From Chryseobacterium shigense (GTDB lineage: Bacteria; Bacteroidota; Bacteroidia; Flavobacteriales; Weeksellaceae), in the NCBI RefSeq assembly GCF_900156575.1, contig NZ_FTNY01000002.1:825413-889412 (forward strand): a DNA stretch of 64,000 nucleotides, in the 5' to 3' direction. Every line of letters begins with the position of its first letter. The first letter of the stretch is position 1. Of the stretch, positions 33,715-42,750 are shown one piece after another. The notes under the pieces were generated by a model. The model had not been told where the DNA came from, searched no databases, and was given only the letters and a program-made list of their open reading frames with translations. A program made the position numbers and the translations under genes.

Positions 33715-34185
33715 TTATATAGAAATAGCGTTGATCAATCTGTTTTTGTCGCTCAAGTACTCTTCCATGGAGATCATACTTTCGGTTCTCATTACATCTT
33801 GAATGTCGTCTATCTGATAAATAATTCTTTTCGCATCCTCCGTATTCTTAGCTCTTACTTTACAGAAAATATTATATTTTCCGGAAATAACGCTAGCTTC
33901 GATGACGTTAGGAAGTACTGATAATTCTTTCAATACCTCTTGAGTGCGGTTTGATTTTGTCAAAAGGATTCCAATGAAAGCTGTAAAGTGATAGTCCAGC
34001 TTACCATAATCGATATTAAGAGATGATCCCAAAATAATACCTGCATCCTCCATTTTTTTCACTCTTACGTGAATTGTTCCAGCAGAAACATCCATCTGCT
34101 TAGCAATTTCTGTAAAAGGCATTCTTGTGTTTTCGACTAAGAAATCAAGAATTTTCTTGTCTATTTCGTCCAGTTGATAGTTCAT
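33715..34185 (-). CDS. Lrp/AsnC-family transcriptional regulator
   Basis: The protein has 156 residues. The N-terminal winged helix-turn-helix (LDEIDKKILDFLVENTRMPFTEIAKQMDVSAGTIHVRVKKME, residues 5-46) is followed by the RAM/AsnC ligand-binding beta-alpha domain (residues about 65-145, with VISGKYNIFCKVRAKN). These proteins form octamers that sense amino acids and control their metabolism. Targets cannot be read from the window. The upstream TamB gene ends 134 bp away, and a TAAATTTG box lies 44 bp before the ATG. Confidence 0.94.
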   Translation of the reverse strand: MNYQLDEIDKKILDFLVENTRMPFTEIAKQMDVSAGTIHVRVKKMEDAGIILGSSLNIDYGKLDYHFTAFIGILLTKSNRTQEVLKELSVLPNVIEASVISGKYNIFCKVRAKNTEDAKRIIYQIDDIQDVMRTESMISMEEYLSDKNRLINAISI

Positions 34186-34229
34186 ATTAGTTAAATTACA
34201 ATTTTCTTAAAAAATCCATGTATTTATTG

Positions 34230-34237
34230 CAAATTTA
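34230..34237 (-). promoter_or_regulatory. -7 box (TAAATTTG) of the Lrp gene
   Basis: The minus strand reads TAAATTTG, 44 bp before the ATG, in the AT-rich gap after the TamB gene. Confidence 0.45.
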
Positions 34238-34319
34238 TAAAAAATTATTTAACTAAAAAAATTATATCAAACATTAACAATAATTAACACAGATGATAAA
34301 AATCATTAAAATATCACGA

Positions 34320-37300
34320 TTATTTAGCACCTGATTTTGTAGAATCTGTTTTTATTTCACTTTTAGCTTCTGGTTGTTTTTTATCTTTTTTCCTCTTTTT
34401 GAAGAGAGAATTAAAGCTTTTACTCCACACTACACCCCCACCATACGCTTGATTTGCAGAACCATTCGTACTGATCATTCCTATGTTGGTAGGCTTGGAA
34501 TATCCTCTTAAAACAAGACTTCCGTCATTCTTTTTTGAGATATCATATTCAATAGATCCTTCCCCGGAAAGATAATTATTCTGCGCTCCTTCCGTTTTTG
34601 TCAGTGGGATTCCCAGTCCTGTTTTAATATTAATCCTTGGTGAAACGGCTACGCTCACCCCGGCATTCGCACGGTCACCGGTATTGGAATTCTGATCACC
34701 TTTTACATAATTCAGGTCAATCTGAAATTCATTACTCATCGTATTCAGTACAGATCCTAGTTGTTTCAGAAGCAAATTATATCCTGAAGATTCAGCCACT
34801 CCCGCCACATCAAAATCTACCCCTCCACTATTGGATACATTAAAGGTACTCAACAATAGCACGGAACCGAACTGAAGAACTTTTTCTCCTTCCTGGCTCA
34901 TCTTGGCCGCCAATGTTTCTTTCACCTGGCTGGACACATCCAATGCGGTCACATTAAGGTCTATTTTTGGATTGATTAATGATTGGGTGATATTCGCCTG
35001 AAGCAGCACACTGATCGGCTGAAGTTTCCCCATACTCAGGTATTCACCAGCATTGGCAACCATTCTTACATAATTGGCTGTAATATCCAGCGCCGGCTTC
35101 ATCGCATCGCCATCCCATCGGATGCTGCTGTTTTTTTCGATCTGGAAGGTTTTATTCAGAATAGCTTTGGAAACAAATGTTCCGTTATCTACCTTATAAG
35201 TCCCATTCATTGCAATCCCTCCCCGTCTTCCCATCTGGAACCTCAGCTTTTCTGCTATTCCTTTTACCATAATATTTCCTACATCATCTCCTACCAGTAC
35301 ATTCACAGTTGTTCCTTTATCTACATCCAGACTGAAATCAATATTCATATTGGCTCCGGTCCTCTTCTTTTCTTCCAGAGTGATCAACCCGTCTTTTCCT
35401 TCTTTCAGGAACCTCAGCATTTTAAATTCTTCCACATTGGATGTCGAACTGGAATTAAAGGTAAAAGTACTTCCATTCAATGCCTTCATATTAGGAGTAG
35501 AAATACTCAGTCCGGAAACAGGTCCGTCCACATACAGATCTCCCTGTCCGTATACTCTTCCCCAGAAAAGATCAAGATCTTTTTGTGAGGTATTCAGTAC
35601 CATAAGATTATCTGCTCTCATCACGAGGTTGACCCCCATTGAAGAAATCGTTTCAAACTGAATCGCACCGGAAATGGTTCCTTTAGAATTAGATCTTCCG
35701 TCATGCACCTCAATATTATTTAGGATTGCAAGCCCTTTTGAAAGTGGAATGACCGTATCATCAAATGAGTAATCCACCCCTGTAAAAAGAAGTTTCAGAC
35801 CAAAACCTTTTAAGGCAATATCACCACTATAATCCAGATTGCTCAACTTTCCATTGATTTTAAGATCTCCCGTTGCTTTTCCTCTGATATTTCCGAAAAC
35901 AGTCTGAACAAACTGCTGGGTAAAGGCAAGGTCAAAATCACGCATCTCCGCTGTAAGATCAATCGTTGGAGAGGCTGTATTATTATTTACAGTCCCTGTA
36001 AGATGCAGGTTATTATTTCCGAGAACTCCGGCAGAAGCCACTTTAATATCGATATCATATACATTCAGAGAGAACCCGTTGGTCGCAGAAATTGTCAGGT
36101 CACCCATTTCATTTCCGTTCATCATGATATTGTCTACCGTAAGGTCTACCAATGGCTGCAGCGTGCTCTTATCCATTTTAATCTTCACACTTCCGTTGGC
36201 AAGACCTTTAATTCCCATAGGATTTCCACCGGACTGCATCTCCAGAAGCTTTTCTACCGCAAATTCTTCAATATCTGCATCTACATAAAAATCTTTGGCC
36301 GATTTAAACTGGGCTTCTTTAATAAACAGGGCACTTTTTTCTGAATAAATCCTAAGATTCCGTATATCAAAATCTCCGGCATTTTTTCTATAAGTGATGG
36401 AATGATCCAGTTCGGGACTTGTATCAATTGCCCAGGTAACATCATTAAATTTCACTTCAGTAGGCTCAAATCTGAAAACATAATCTCCTGCAGCATTGGT
36501 AGACTGATCTACATTAATGGCATAAGCTTTAAGATTTTCATTCAGCTCATCCTCCGGACTTCCATGTTTGAATGTAGTAGCCAGATGAAGGGCTGTATTA
36601 TTTTCATTTTTACCCTTAAGTTCAAAATCTTTGATGATATTTTTATTATAGACCAGTTTACTGATCCTTGCATAAAGCTGCTGATCCAGATTCGCGGTAT
36701 TAACCCTGACCATAACACTGTCGATCATGGCACTGTCTCTGGAAATATTGCTCCGGTCATTGATTTGATATTCAGGATTGGCAGCCGCTAAAGCTTTGTC
36801 TGCATCCGTAATCTCTTCCTTTTTCGTCATGATATACTTCAAAGAAGCCGCGTCAACGTTCAGGATCAGATCATTGGAATCTCCGTTGTACTCTCCCTCT
36901 ACTACAGCACCCTGCGGAAGTTTCAGATCAGGAAGGAAATAATTCACCACCCCTTGCTGAACATCAAAATTCATTTTAAAATTCTGACCTCTGTATAACT
37001 TTCTTGGCGGAGGGCCAACGAGTATTCTTCCTATCCCGTTTTCCATCATTCCTACAAGATCGGCAAGGCTGTATTTTCCTGAAATTTTACCGCTTGCGGC
37101 CCCCGGCGCATCAACATCAATGACACGTCCGCCTGCTTCTATAAAGGTTTTCAGCTTCGCATTAGGAATATTATATTTTTGTGTGGCCGTAGCAAAGTGA
37201 AGATTATTGGCATCAACATCTAAGGTAAGGTCGTTAATGGAAGACATGGACATTTTGCCTTCTATCTGCCCGCTTACAATCTGGCTTCCCGGTTTATTGG

Positions 37301-39110
37301 TAAAATAATTCAGATTCAGGGAAGTCACGTCTGCATTTACATTCATAGCAACCTTCGAGGTACTGAAGTCAATAAGGCCTTTAATTGTTGCTTTAGCCTG
37401 CTCATCATTGACGGTGATAAGTCCGTTATATTTTTTATGATCTAGTAATCCGTCCAGATACAGGTTGCTGATCTGCTTATCCATAATCTCGATGCTGGAA
37501 ATCTGGGACTTAGTCGTCAGACGCATTGTATTGACGTCAAAACTCTGTCCGTCAACATCAAATTTACCGGAGATCAAACCGACTGTTTTTGTTTTCGTAA
37601 TGACAGAAGTATTCAGGTCTTTTACTTCCAGATATCCAGAATATTTAGGCATTGCCGTACTATATCCGGTAAGGTAAAGCTTGGAGATCTTGGCCTGTCC
37701 TATTCCTGTCATCAGATTTCCGCCTGCTACATAGATTTGCTCAGGATTTACTTTTGCCGCTCCGTTATATTTCAGTTTTCCAAAATCATCAGCAAAATTC
37801 TTCATCTTTTTAGAAATAAATGAAGGCATCATGGCTTTAAGATCCTTATAGGTAAAGTCTGCTGAAAGATCGTTGGTTTCAATAGAAAAATTTCCTTTCA
37901 GCAATCGGTCTATCTTCATGGTTTTCGTGGCAATATTCACGTCAGGATTCCTGATCAGGAAGTTCTCTAAATGAAATTTATTCAAAGGGCCGGTCATTTT
38001 CCCTGACAGGTTGAATGGCTTGAAATTATCCCAGTTGGTTACAAAATAGCTGATATCATATCCGCTCAACTGGCTTCCCTGTTTAATATCCATATCCCAG
38101 CGGACACGGTCTGCAAAGTCTGACCATGAGCCGTCATGCAGATTAAATTTAACATTTCCCTGAAGCAGCGAATGGTCTGTATTCAGAGTAAGGTCTTTTA
38201 ATGAAAGAAATTCGTGGGTTAAAGAAAGTTCTGTAGAGAATGTATCTACCAAATGAGATTTGCCCCATCTGGAAGTGACGAAGGACATATTATTGATGAG
38301 CGCCGAAATATTGGGTCCGTTCACCTTCACATTAGGTGCTATTAGATTAAATTTTGTTGCCGTAAGCCATTTTCCCGGTTCTCCCGGAGAATTCTGACTG
38401 ATGATGGAAACTTTTGAATCGATAATCTGCACGCGGGAATTCAGCTGAAAAGGAGGCTTTTTCGGGTCTCTTTTTTTTCCGCTGTCGAACAACTGTGTAA
38501 ATCTGATAAAATTGGAAATACTGTCACCTTTGTAAGTGATGACTTTTACGTCTGCATTGACAAGAGTAAGTGAATTAAAACTTAATGAATTGCTGTTTCC
38601 TGAAATGGCATTGAATGCTAAAGACATCCAGTCGGAATTGGCGCGGAATTCTTTAGCTTTGATAAATTCAAGGCCTTTATAATCCTTGATTTTTAATCCT
38701 TTTATAATGACGTCTCCGAAATAATCTACCTCTACACTTTCCGTAGACATTCCCGCTTTAAAATCTTTATTAACGATCTGGAGTGCCTGATCTGCTGCCC
38801 ATTGCTTGGTGGCGGGAAGATTAATAACCGTTAATACTCCACCCACGAGAATCACTCCCAGCCAGAAAAGGATGAGAAGAAGCCTTGCCCACCAGGAATA
38901 GCTGGTGACATCTTTTACCGCCTGTTTTCCAAATTCTCCAGCTGTCTCTACGGGATGATGAATGGCATCTGATGCCAGTTCAGATGCTTCTTTAACTGTC
39001 TCCTTCACAGCGTCTTCTACATTCCCCACAGTCTTCTGCACCTGATCACTCAGGTTCTCAGCTACTGATTTTTTATTCTCATTCTCGTTATTATTCTCTA
39101 ACTTTGCCAT
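34320..39110 (-). CDS. Translocation/assembly module TamB-like protein
   Basis: The protein has 1,596 residues from MAKLENNNEN. An acidic, helical cytosolic N-terminus (1-70) precedes a single membrane anchor (about 73-97, WWARLLLILFWLGVILVGG), then a huge periplasmic beta-strand repeat ending in the conserved TamB C-terminal domain (MSNEFQIDLNYVKGD near the end, then a Lys-rich tail). It belongs to the AsmA/TamB bridge proteins that help outer-membrane protein assembly or move lipids between membranes. The start at 39110 was chosen over an in-frame upstream start (39203) because it lies only 4 bp from the divergent tsaD ATG and begins a typical N-terminus. Confidence 0.92.
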   Translation of the reverse strand: MAKLENNNENENKKSVAENLSDQVQKTVGNVEDAVKETVKEASELASDAIHHPVETAGEFGKQAVKDVTSYSWWARLLLILFWLGVILVGGVLTVINLPATKQWAADQALQIVNKDFKAGMSTESVEVDYFGDVIIKGLKIKDYKGLEFIKAKEFRANSDWMSLAFNAISGNSNSLSFNSLTLVNADVKVITYKGDSISNFIRFTQLFDSGKKRDPKKPPFQLNSRVQIIDSKVSIISQNSPGEPGKWLTATKFNLIAPNVKVNGPNISALINNMSFVTSRWGKSHLVDTFSTELSLTHEFLSLKDLTLNTDHSLLQGNVKFNLHDGSWSDFADRVRWDMDIKQGSQLSGYDISYFVTNWDNFKPFNLSGKMTGPLNKFHLENFLIRNPDVNIATKTMKIDRLLKGNFSIETNDLSADFTYKDLKAMMPSFISKKMKNFADDFGKLKYNGAAKVNPEQIYVAGGNLMTGIGQAKISKLYLTGYSTAMPKYSGYLEVKDLNTSVITKTKTVGLISGKFDVDGQSFDVNTMRLTTKSQISSIEIMDKQISNLYLDGLLDHKKYNGLITVNDEQAKATIKGLIDFSTSKVAMNVNADVTSLNLNYFTNKPGSQIVSGQIEGKMSMSSINDLTLDVDANNLHFATATQKYNIPNAKLKTFIEAGGRVIDVDAPGAASGKISGKYSLADLVGMMENGIGRILVGPPPRKLYRGQNFKMNFDVQQGVVNYFLPDLKLPQGAVVEGEYNGDSNDLILNVDAASLKYIMTKKEEITDADKALAAANPEYQINDRSNISRDSAMIDSVMVRVNTANLDQQLYARISKLVYNKNIIKDFELKGKNENNTALHLATTFKHGSPEDELNENLKAYAINVDQSTNAAGDYVFRFEPTEVKFNDVTWAIDTSPELDHSITYRKNAGDFDIRNLRIYSEKSALFIKEAQFKSAKDFYVDADIEEFAVEKLLEMQSGGNPMGIKGLANGSVKIKMDKSTLQPLVDLTVDNIMMNGNEMGDLTISATNGFSLNVYDIDIKVASAGVLGNNNLHLTGTVNNNTASPTIDLTAEMRDFDLAFTQQFVQTVFGNIRGKATGDLKINGKLSNLDYSGDIALKGFGLKLLFTGVDYSFDDTVIPLSKGLAILNNIEVHDGRSNSKGTISGAIQFETISSMGVNLVMRADNLMVLNTSQKDLDLFWGRVYGQGDLYVDGPVSGLSISTPNMKALNGSTFTFNSSSTSNVEEFKMLRFLKEGKDGLITLEEKKRTGANMNIDFSLDVDKGTTVNVLVGDDVGNIMVKGIAEKLRFQMGRRGGIAMNGTYKVDNGTFVSKAILNKTFQIEKNSSIRWDGDAMKPALDITANYVRMVANAGEYLSMGKLQPISVLLQANITQSLINPKIDLNVTALDVSSQVKETLAAKMSQEGEKVLQFGSVLLLSTFNVSNSGGVDFDVAGVAESSGYNLLLKQLGSVLNTMSNEFQIDLNYVKGDQNSNTGDRANAGVSVAVSPRINIKTGLGIPLTKTEGAQNNYLSGEGSIEYDISKKNDGSLVLRGYSKPTNIGMISTNGSANQAYGGGVVWSKSFNSLFKKRKKDKKQPEAKSEIKTDSTKSGAK
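39099..39106 (+). promoter_or_regulatory. -7 box (TAACTTTG) of tsaD inside the TamB coding region
   Basis: TAACTTTG followed by CCA lies 8 bp before the tsaD ATG, within codons 2-4 of the divergent TamB-like gene. Confidence 0.5.
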
Positions 39111-39114
39111 TATT

Positions 39115-40131
39115 ATGAGCGACTCTATAATTTTAGGTATTGAATCGTCTTGCGACGACACCTCAGCAGCTATCATCAAGGGAAACTGTATTCTGTCGAA
39201 CATTGCTGCGAATCAGGCCATCCATAAAGAATATGGAGGTGTGGTCCCGGAACTGGCATCGCGAGCGCATCAGCAAAATATAATCCCCGTTGTTGAAAAA
39301 TCTATTACTAAAGCAAATATACAACAAAATGCTATTTCAGCTATAGGATTTACACGCGGCCCCGGACTTTTAGGATCTCTTCTTGTAGGAACCTCATTTG
39401 CTAAGTCTTTGGCAATGAGTTTAAATGTTCCATTGATTGAAGTTAACCATCTCCAGGCGCACATTTTAGCCCATTTCATCGAAGATGCAAATCCTATGCC
39501 GCCTCAATTCCCTTTCCTGTGTCTTACCGTAAGCGGAGGACATACAATGATCGTATTGGTAAAGGATTATTTTGATATGGAAATTATCGGAAAAACAATT
39601 GACGATGCCGCGGGAGAAGCTTTTGACAAGATTGGAAAGATCTTTGACCTGGACTACCCTGCGGGACCTATTATAGACCGCTTGGCCAGGGAAGGAAATC
39701 CTGATGCTTTCACGTTCAACAAGCCCAGAATGGAAAATTATGACTATTCATTCAGCGGGATCAAAACATCTGTTCTTTATTTTATTCAGAAGGAGGTCAG
39801 AAAAAATCCGGATTTTGTTAAAGAAAATCTGAATGATCTTTGCGCTTCCGTTCAAAGAACAATCGTTGAAATTCTGATGGCTAAACTTGAAAAAGCGGCT
39901 AAAGAATTAAATATAAAAGAGGTGGCCATTGCCGGTGGTGTTTCTGCCAATTCTGCTTTGAGAAAAGCGATGCAGGATCATCATGAAAAATCTGGCTGGA
40001 ATATTTATATTCCAAAGTTTGAATATACCACAGATAACGCGGCGATGATCGCGATGGTCGCTCAACTGAAATATGAGCGAGGAGAATTTACGGATATGAA
40101 AACATCCGCAACAGCAAAATATGATTTATGA
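39115..40131 (+). CDS. tsaD: tRNA threonylcarbamoyladenosine (t6A) modification protein TsaD
   Basis: The protein has 338 residues, the standard length. It is an ASKHA-fold protein with GIESSCDDTSAAI at the N-terminus, the metal ligands His112 and His116 in NHLQAH, the SGGHT nucleotide motif (about 142-146), and the late GGVSANSALR and TDNAAMIA motifs. It transfers the threonylcarbamoyl group to A37 of ANN-decoding tRNAs with TsaB/TsaE. It overlaps the next, unknown gene by 4 bp and diverges from the TamB-like gene with 4 bp between start codons. Confidence 0.97.
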   Translation: MSDSIILGIESSCDDTSAAIIKGNCILSNIAANQAIHKEYGGVVPELASRAHQQNIIPVVEKSITKANIQQNAISAIGFTRGPGLLGSLLVGTSFAKSLAMSLNVPLIEVNHLQAHILAHFIEDANPMPPQFPFLCLTVSGGHTMIVLVKDYFDMEIIGKTIDDAAGEAFDKIGKIFDLDYPAGPIIDRLAREGNPDAFTFNKPRMENYDYSFSGIKTSVLYFIQKEVRKNPDFVKENLNDLCASVQRTIVEILMAKLEKAAKELNIKEVAIAGGVSANSALRKAMQDHHEKSGWNIYIPKFEYTTDNAAMIAMVAQLKYERGEFTDMKTSATAKYDL

Positions 40132-40538
40132 AAATACTCTTAGAAGAAAAAGTACTGGGAACCCAATCTAAAAAGAACTCGAAATATTATTGGGTTTTAG
40201 AAACGATTACCGGAAAAAATGAAGTGACAGAAACATCTGAGGACGAAGATTATTTAATGATCAGTTCAGAAATTGGATATGTTCAAAATATAAAGGAAGA
40301 AATCGTAGAGAAAATCAATTCAGAAAATGTATTCAGTTTTACTTACGAACCCAAAGAAGGAGATTATTTATCCATCAAAAATAATTTAAGAAAAAACGAA
40401 TATTTGAATTTAATTTTTATGAATAATAAGTGGATTGAAGAAATTTACGCCTGTTCCTACAGAGATTGTGAAGGTGATATTTATACCACGATAAAAACGG
40501 GTGTCGCATTTTTAAGCGATAATGAAATTAGCTTTTAA
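40128..40538 (+). CDS. Hypothetical protein coupled to tsaD
   Basis: The protein has 136 residues, acidic and soluble, with no signal or membrane segment. The sequence (YYWVLETITGKNEV, EPKEGDYLSIKNNLRKNEY, GVAFLSDNEISF) matches no family I recognise. It starts in the tsaD stop (ATGA overlap) and is followed by rsmE after 45 bp, so it sits in an operon of RNA-modification genes. AT-rich codon use suggests it is not a conserved core gene. Confidence 0.7.
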   Translation: MKILLEEKVLGTQSKKNSKYYWVLETITGKNEVTETSEDEDYLMISSEIGYVQNIKEEIVEKINSENVFSFTYEPKEGDYLSIKNNLRKNEYLNLIFMNNKWIEEIYACSYRDCEGDIYTTIKTGVAFLSDNEISF

Positions 40539-40583
40539 TCATCCCTTATCAATACAATTCAGGCGCATTCTAAATATCGATAT

Positions 40584-41285
40584 ATGAAACTTTTTTTTGG
40601 CGAAATCAATCACGGAAAAGCAATAATTAATGAAGAAGAACAACAGCACATTGTGAAAGTTCTTCGGATGAAAGATGGTGAAGACATTCACGTAACAGAC
40701 GGAAAAGGAAATGTTGCTTCCGGAAAGTTAGTGATCGAAGGTAAAAAAGCCAATATCGAGGTTTCAGACATTAAAACAGATACTCTTGATTTTAATCCAA
40801 AACTTCACATTGCTATTGCTCCGACGAAAAATATTGACCGAATTGAATTTTTTGTGGAAAAAGCTGTGGAAATGGGAATTTCTGAGATCACGATTTTACA
40901 GACTGAAAAAACTGAACGTAAAAATCTTAATATTGACAAGATCAGAAAACAGGCTGTTGCCGCTTCCAAACAAAGCTTGAGGTTTCATTTTCCGGTCATC
41001 AATGATACGGTGAAACTTACTGATTTTTTAAAGAATATTGATCCGGAACATACTTTCGTGGCACACTGCCACGAAAATCTTGAAAGAATGGAACTTAAAG
41101 ATATCCCTTCATTGGATCACATGACTTTTCTGATTGGTCCTGAAGGGGATTTTTCTGAAAAGGAAATTCAATTTCTATCGGAAAGTCATGTAAAAGCGGT
41201 TTCCCTTGGAAATCAGAGGCTGAGAACGGAAACGGCTGGTGTATTTGTAGCCGCCTGGAATTATTTTAAGATGATGAAGGGGTAG
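40584..41285 (+). CDS. rsmE: 16S rRNA (uracil-1498-N3)-methyltransferase
   Basis: The protein has 233 residues. An N-terminal PUA-like domain (about 1-70, KLFFGEINHGKAIINEEEQQHIVKVLRM) is followed by a SPOUT methyltransferase domain with the knot motifs TFLIGPEGDFSEKEI (about 176-190) and AVSLGNQRLRTETAGV (about 203-218). It methylates U1498 in 16S rRNA. It belongs to the tsaD transcription unit. Downstream lies a GTTAGGA heptamer array and a convergent gene. Confidence 0.95.
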   Translation: MKLFFGEINHGKAIINEEEQQHIVKVLRMKDGEDIHVTDGKGNVASGKLVIEGKKANIEVSDIKTDTLDFNPKLHIAIAPTKNIDRIEFFVEKAVEMGISEITILQTEKTERKNLNIDKIRKQAVAASKQSLRFHFPVINDTVKLTDFLKNIDPEHTFVAHCHENLERMELKDIPSLDHMTFLIGPEGDFSEKEIQFLSESHVKAVSLGNQRLRTETAGVFVAAWNYFKMMKG

Positions 41286-41308
41286 AAATTAGATGTTAGA
41301 GATTAGAA

Positions 41309-41336
41309 GTTAGGAGTTAGGAGTTAGGAGTTAGGA
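41309..41336. repeat. Tandem heptamer GTTAGGA, four copies
   Basis: Four perfect consecutive GTTAGGA units are flanked by decayed ones (ATGTTAGAGATTAGAA). It lies between convergent rsmE and the lipoprotein gene. The heptamer period matches the AACTCAT array at 10356. Confidence 0.8.
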
Positions 41337-41353
41337 AATAAGGAGAAAACACA

Positions 41354-42001
41354 TTATTCTACAATGATTTTTCCATTCTTCCGATACATGCGGATGACAT
41401 CTCCTTCCTCTTCAATATGGGCGCTCATCATCAAAAGTTTTCCATTTTTCCATTGATAGATTTTGCTGTAAGTATTAACCGGGCCAATATGATAATCTGA
41501 AGTAATTTCCCTTTTTCCAGTATCAATTTTAATATTCTGAATCGTATCCAGGGGTTTGTAATAATCGTATTTCTTTGTTTTTTGATTATACAGCCAAAAG
41601 CTTGATGAATAAGCATAATTCCCGGCCCAGTTAATGAGTTCTACATCATTAAACCCGTCAAAATTCGCATCTTTATCGACATTAAAAACCACTTCCCTTT
41701 CGTTCAGAACAGATACCGTATCAAAAATAATTTTCTGATGAAGTTTGTTTCTGTAAAATATATTGATGGATTTAAAATTGATTGCTCCGTTAGGGCTTTC
41801 GAGCCCTTTAAGTGTATACAGATATCCATTTTCTTTCAGAGATTGGGAAAAAGGAATTGATGCTGTATCTTCTTCTTCCTGTGTATGTATTTCTATATTT
41901 TGTACCAGACTGTCTTTATCTTCAATATGATTTTTTTCAGCTGCTTCCTTCTTGCTGCAGCTGCTTAAAATGATTAAGATAAAGACCCCTATTCTGTTCA
42001 T
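41354..42001 (-). CDS. Lipoprotein with EF-hand-like loop (XAC2610-like)
   Basis: The protein has 215 residues. The signal ends in the lipobox LSSC (Cys15). The mature part contains DKDANFDGFNDVEL (about 110-123), a calcium-loop-like DxDxNxDG pattern, and a beta-propeller-like tail with SSFWLYNQKTKKYDYYK. This is the arrangement in XAC2610-related proteins. The function is unknown. Its start overlaps the TrmH gene stop by 4 bp (ATGA), so the two are co-translated despite unrelated roles. Confidence 0.75.
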   Translation of the reverse strand: MNRIGVFILIILSSCSKKEAAEKNHIEDKDSLVQNIEIHTQEEEDTASIPFSQSLKENGYLYTLKGLESPNGAINFKSINIFYRNKLHQKIIFDTVSVLNEREVVFNVDKDANFDGFNDVELINWAGNYAYSSSFWLYNQKTKKYDYYKPLDTIQNIKIDTGKREITSDYHIGPVNTYSKIYQWKNGKLLMMSAHIEEEGDVIRMYRKNGKIIVE

Positions 42002-42669
42002 AGGGTAAGGTTATGATCTCTCAAATATTTTTCAAAGATCTGTTTTCCGCTTCGCATGGAGTTGACGGCCCACCGGATCTTCATTTTCATCTTTTTTTCT
42101 TCATTCAATTTATAATCAATCCCTGATTTCATCAGTTTCTGTTTCAGTTCGTACATACAGATTCCTGCGGCCACGGAAACATTGTAGCTTCTCGTTAAGC
42201 CATACATTGGGATCGCCAGTGTTTCGTCTGCAAAATCGATCACTTCTTCCGATACGCCCTCCATCTCCGTTCCAAATACAAGAGCGATAGGTTCTGTAAT
42301 CTGATAGTCAGGCAGCATCACGGCATTTTTTTCCAGTGATACGGCCAGAATTTTATATCCTCTGTCTTTGATATTCTGCAGGGAAGCTATGTTTTTAGAC
42401 ATTTTTTCGACTTCCACCCAGGTTTCGGCTCCTTTGGTGACCGTAAGGTTAGGATCGAAAACATTTTCCTCCTCCATCGCCACGACCTTATGAAAAGCAC
42501 AGGCTTCCACGGATCTTATAATGGCCGCTGCATTTCTGAACTGGTAGACATCATCCATCACAGGAAGGACAAAATCGGAACTTTCTTTGGAGAAATGTTC
42601 TATTTTTGAGAGTCTTTCCTCTGTTAAAAACTGTTTTAAATAGTCAAAAGTTTGCGCTAAATCTTCCAT
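41998..42669 (-). CDS. TrmH-family (SPOUT) RNA 2'-O-methyltransferase
   Basis: The protein has 223 residues. The three SpoU motifs are visible: NAAAIIRSVEACAFHKV (motif 1, about 47-63), ALVFGTEMEGVSEEVIDFAD (motif 2, about 133-152) and IPMYGLTRSYNVSVAAGICMYE (motif 3, about 157-178). The N-terminal helical extension and the Lys-rich tail fit TrmH, which methylates G18 of tRNAs, more than rRNA enzymes. It is divergent from asparaginase and coupled to the lipoprotein gene downstream. Confidence 0.92.
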   Translation of the reverse strand: MEDLAQTFDYLKQFLTEERLSKIEHFSKESSDFVLPVMDDVYQFRNAAAIIRSVEACAFHKVVAMEEENVFDPNLTVTKGAETWVEVEKMSKNIASLQNIKDRGYKILAVSLEKNAVMLPDYQITEPIALVFGTEMEGVSEEVIDFADETLAIPMYGLTRSYNVSVAAGICMYELKQKLMKSGIDYKLNEEKKMKMKIRWAVNSMRSGKQIFEKYLRDHNLTL

Positions 42670-42696
42670 TCATTTTCAAATCTTTGCAAATTAACG

Positions 42697-42704
42697 TAAT
42701 TTTG
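42697..42704 (+). promoter_or_regulatory. -7 box (TAATTTTG) of the asparaginase gene
   Basis: TAATTTTG lies 46 bp before the ATG at 42751. Confidence 0.45.
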
Positions 42705-42750
42705 GGCTATGAACCTGAACGAGGCTCAATTTCTTACTAAAAAGTAATTC

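Noticed and set aside
39111..39203. N-terminal extension of the TamB-like protein into tsaD
   Set aside because: It would run 93 bp over the tsaD start, and the residues before MAKLENNNEN look unlike a TamB N-terminus.
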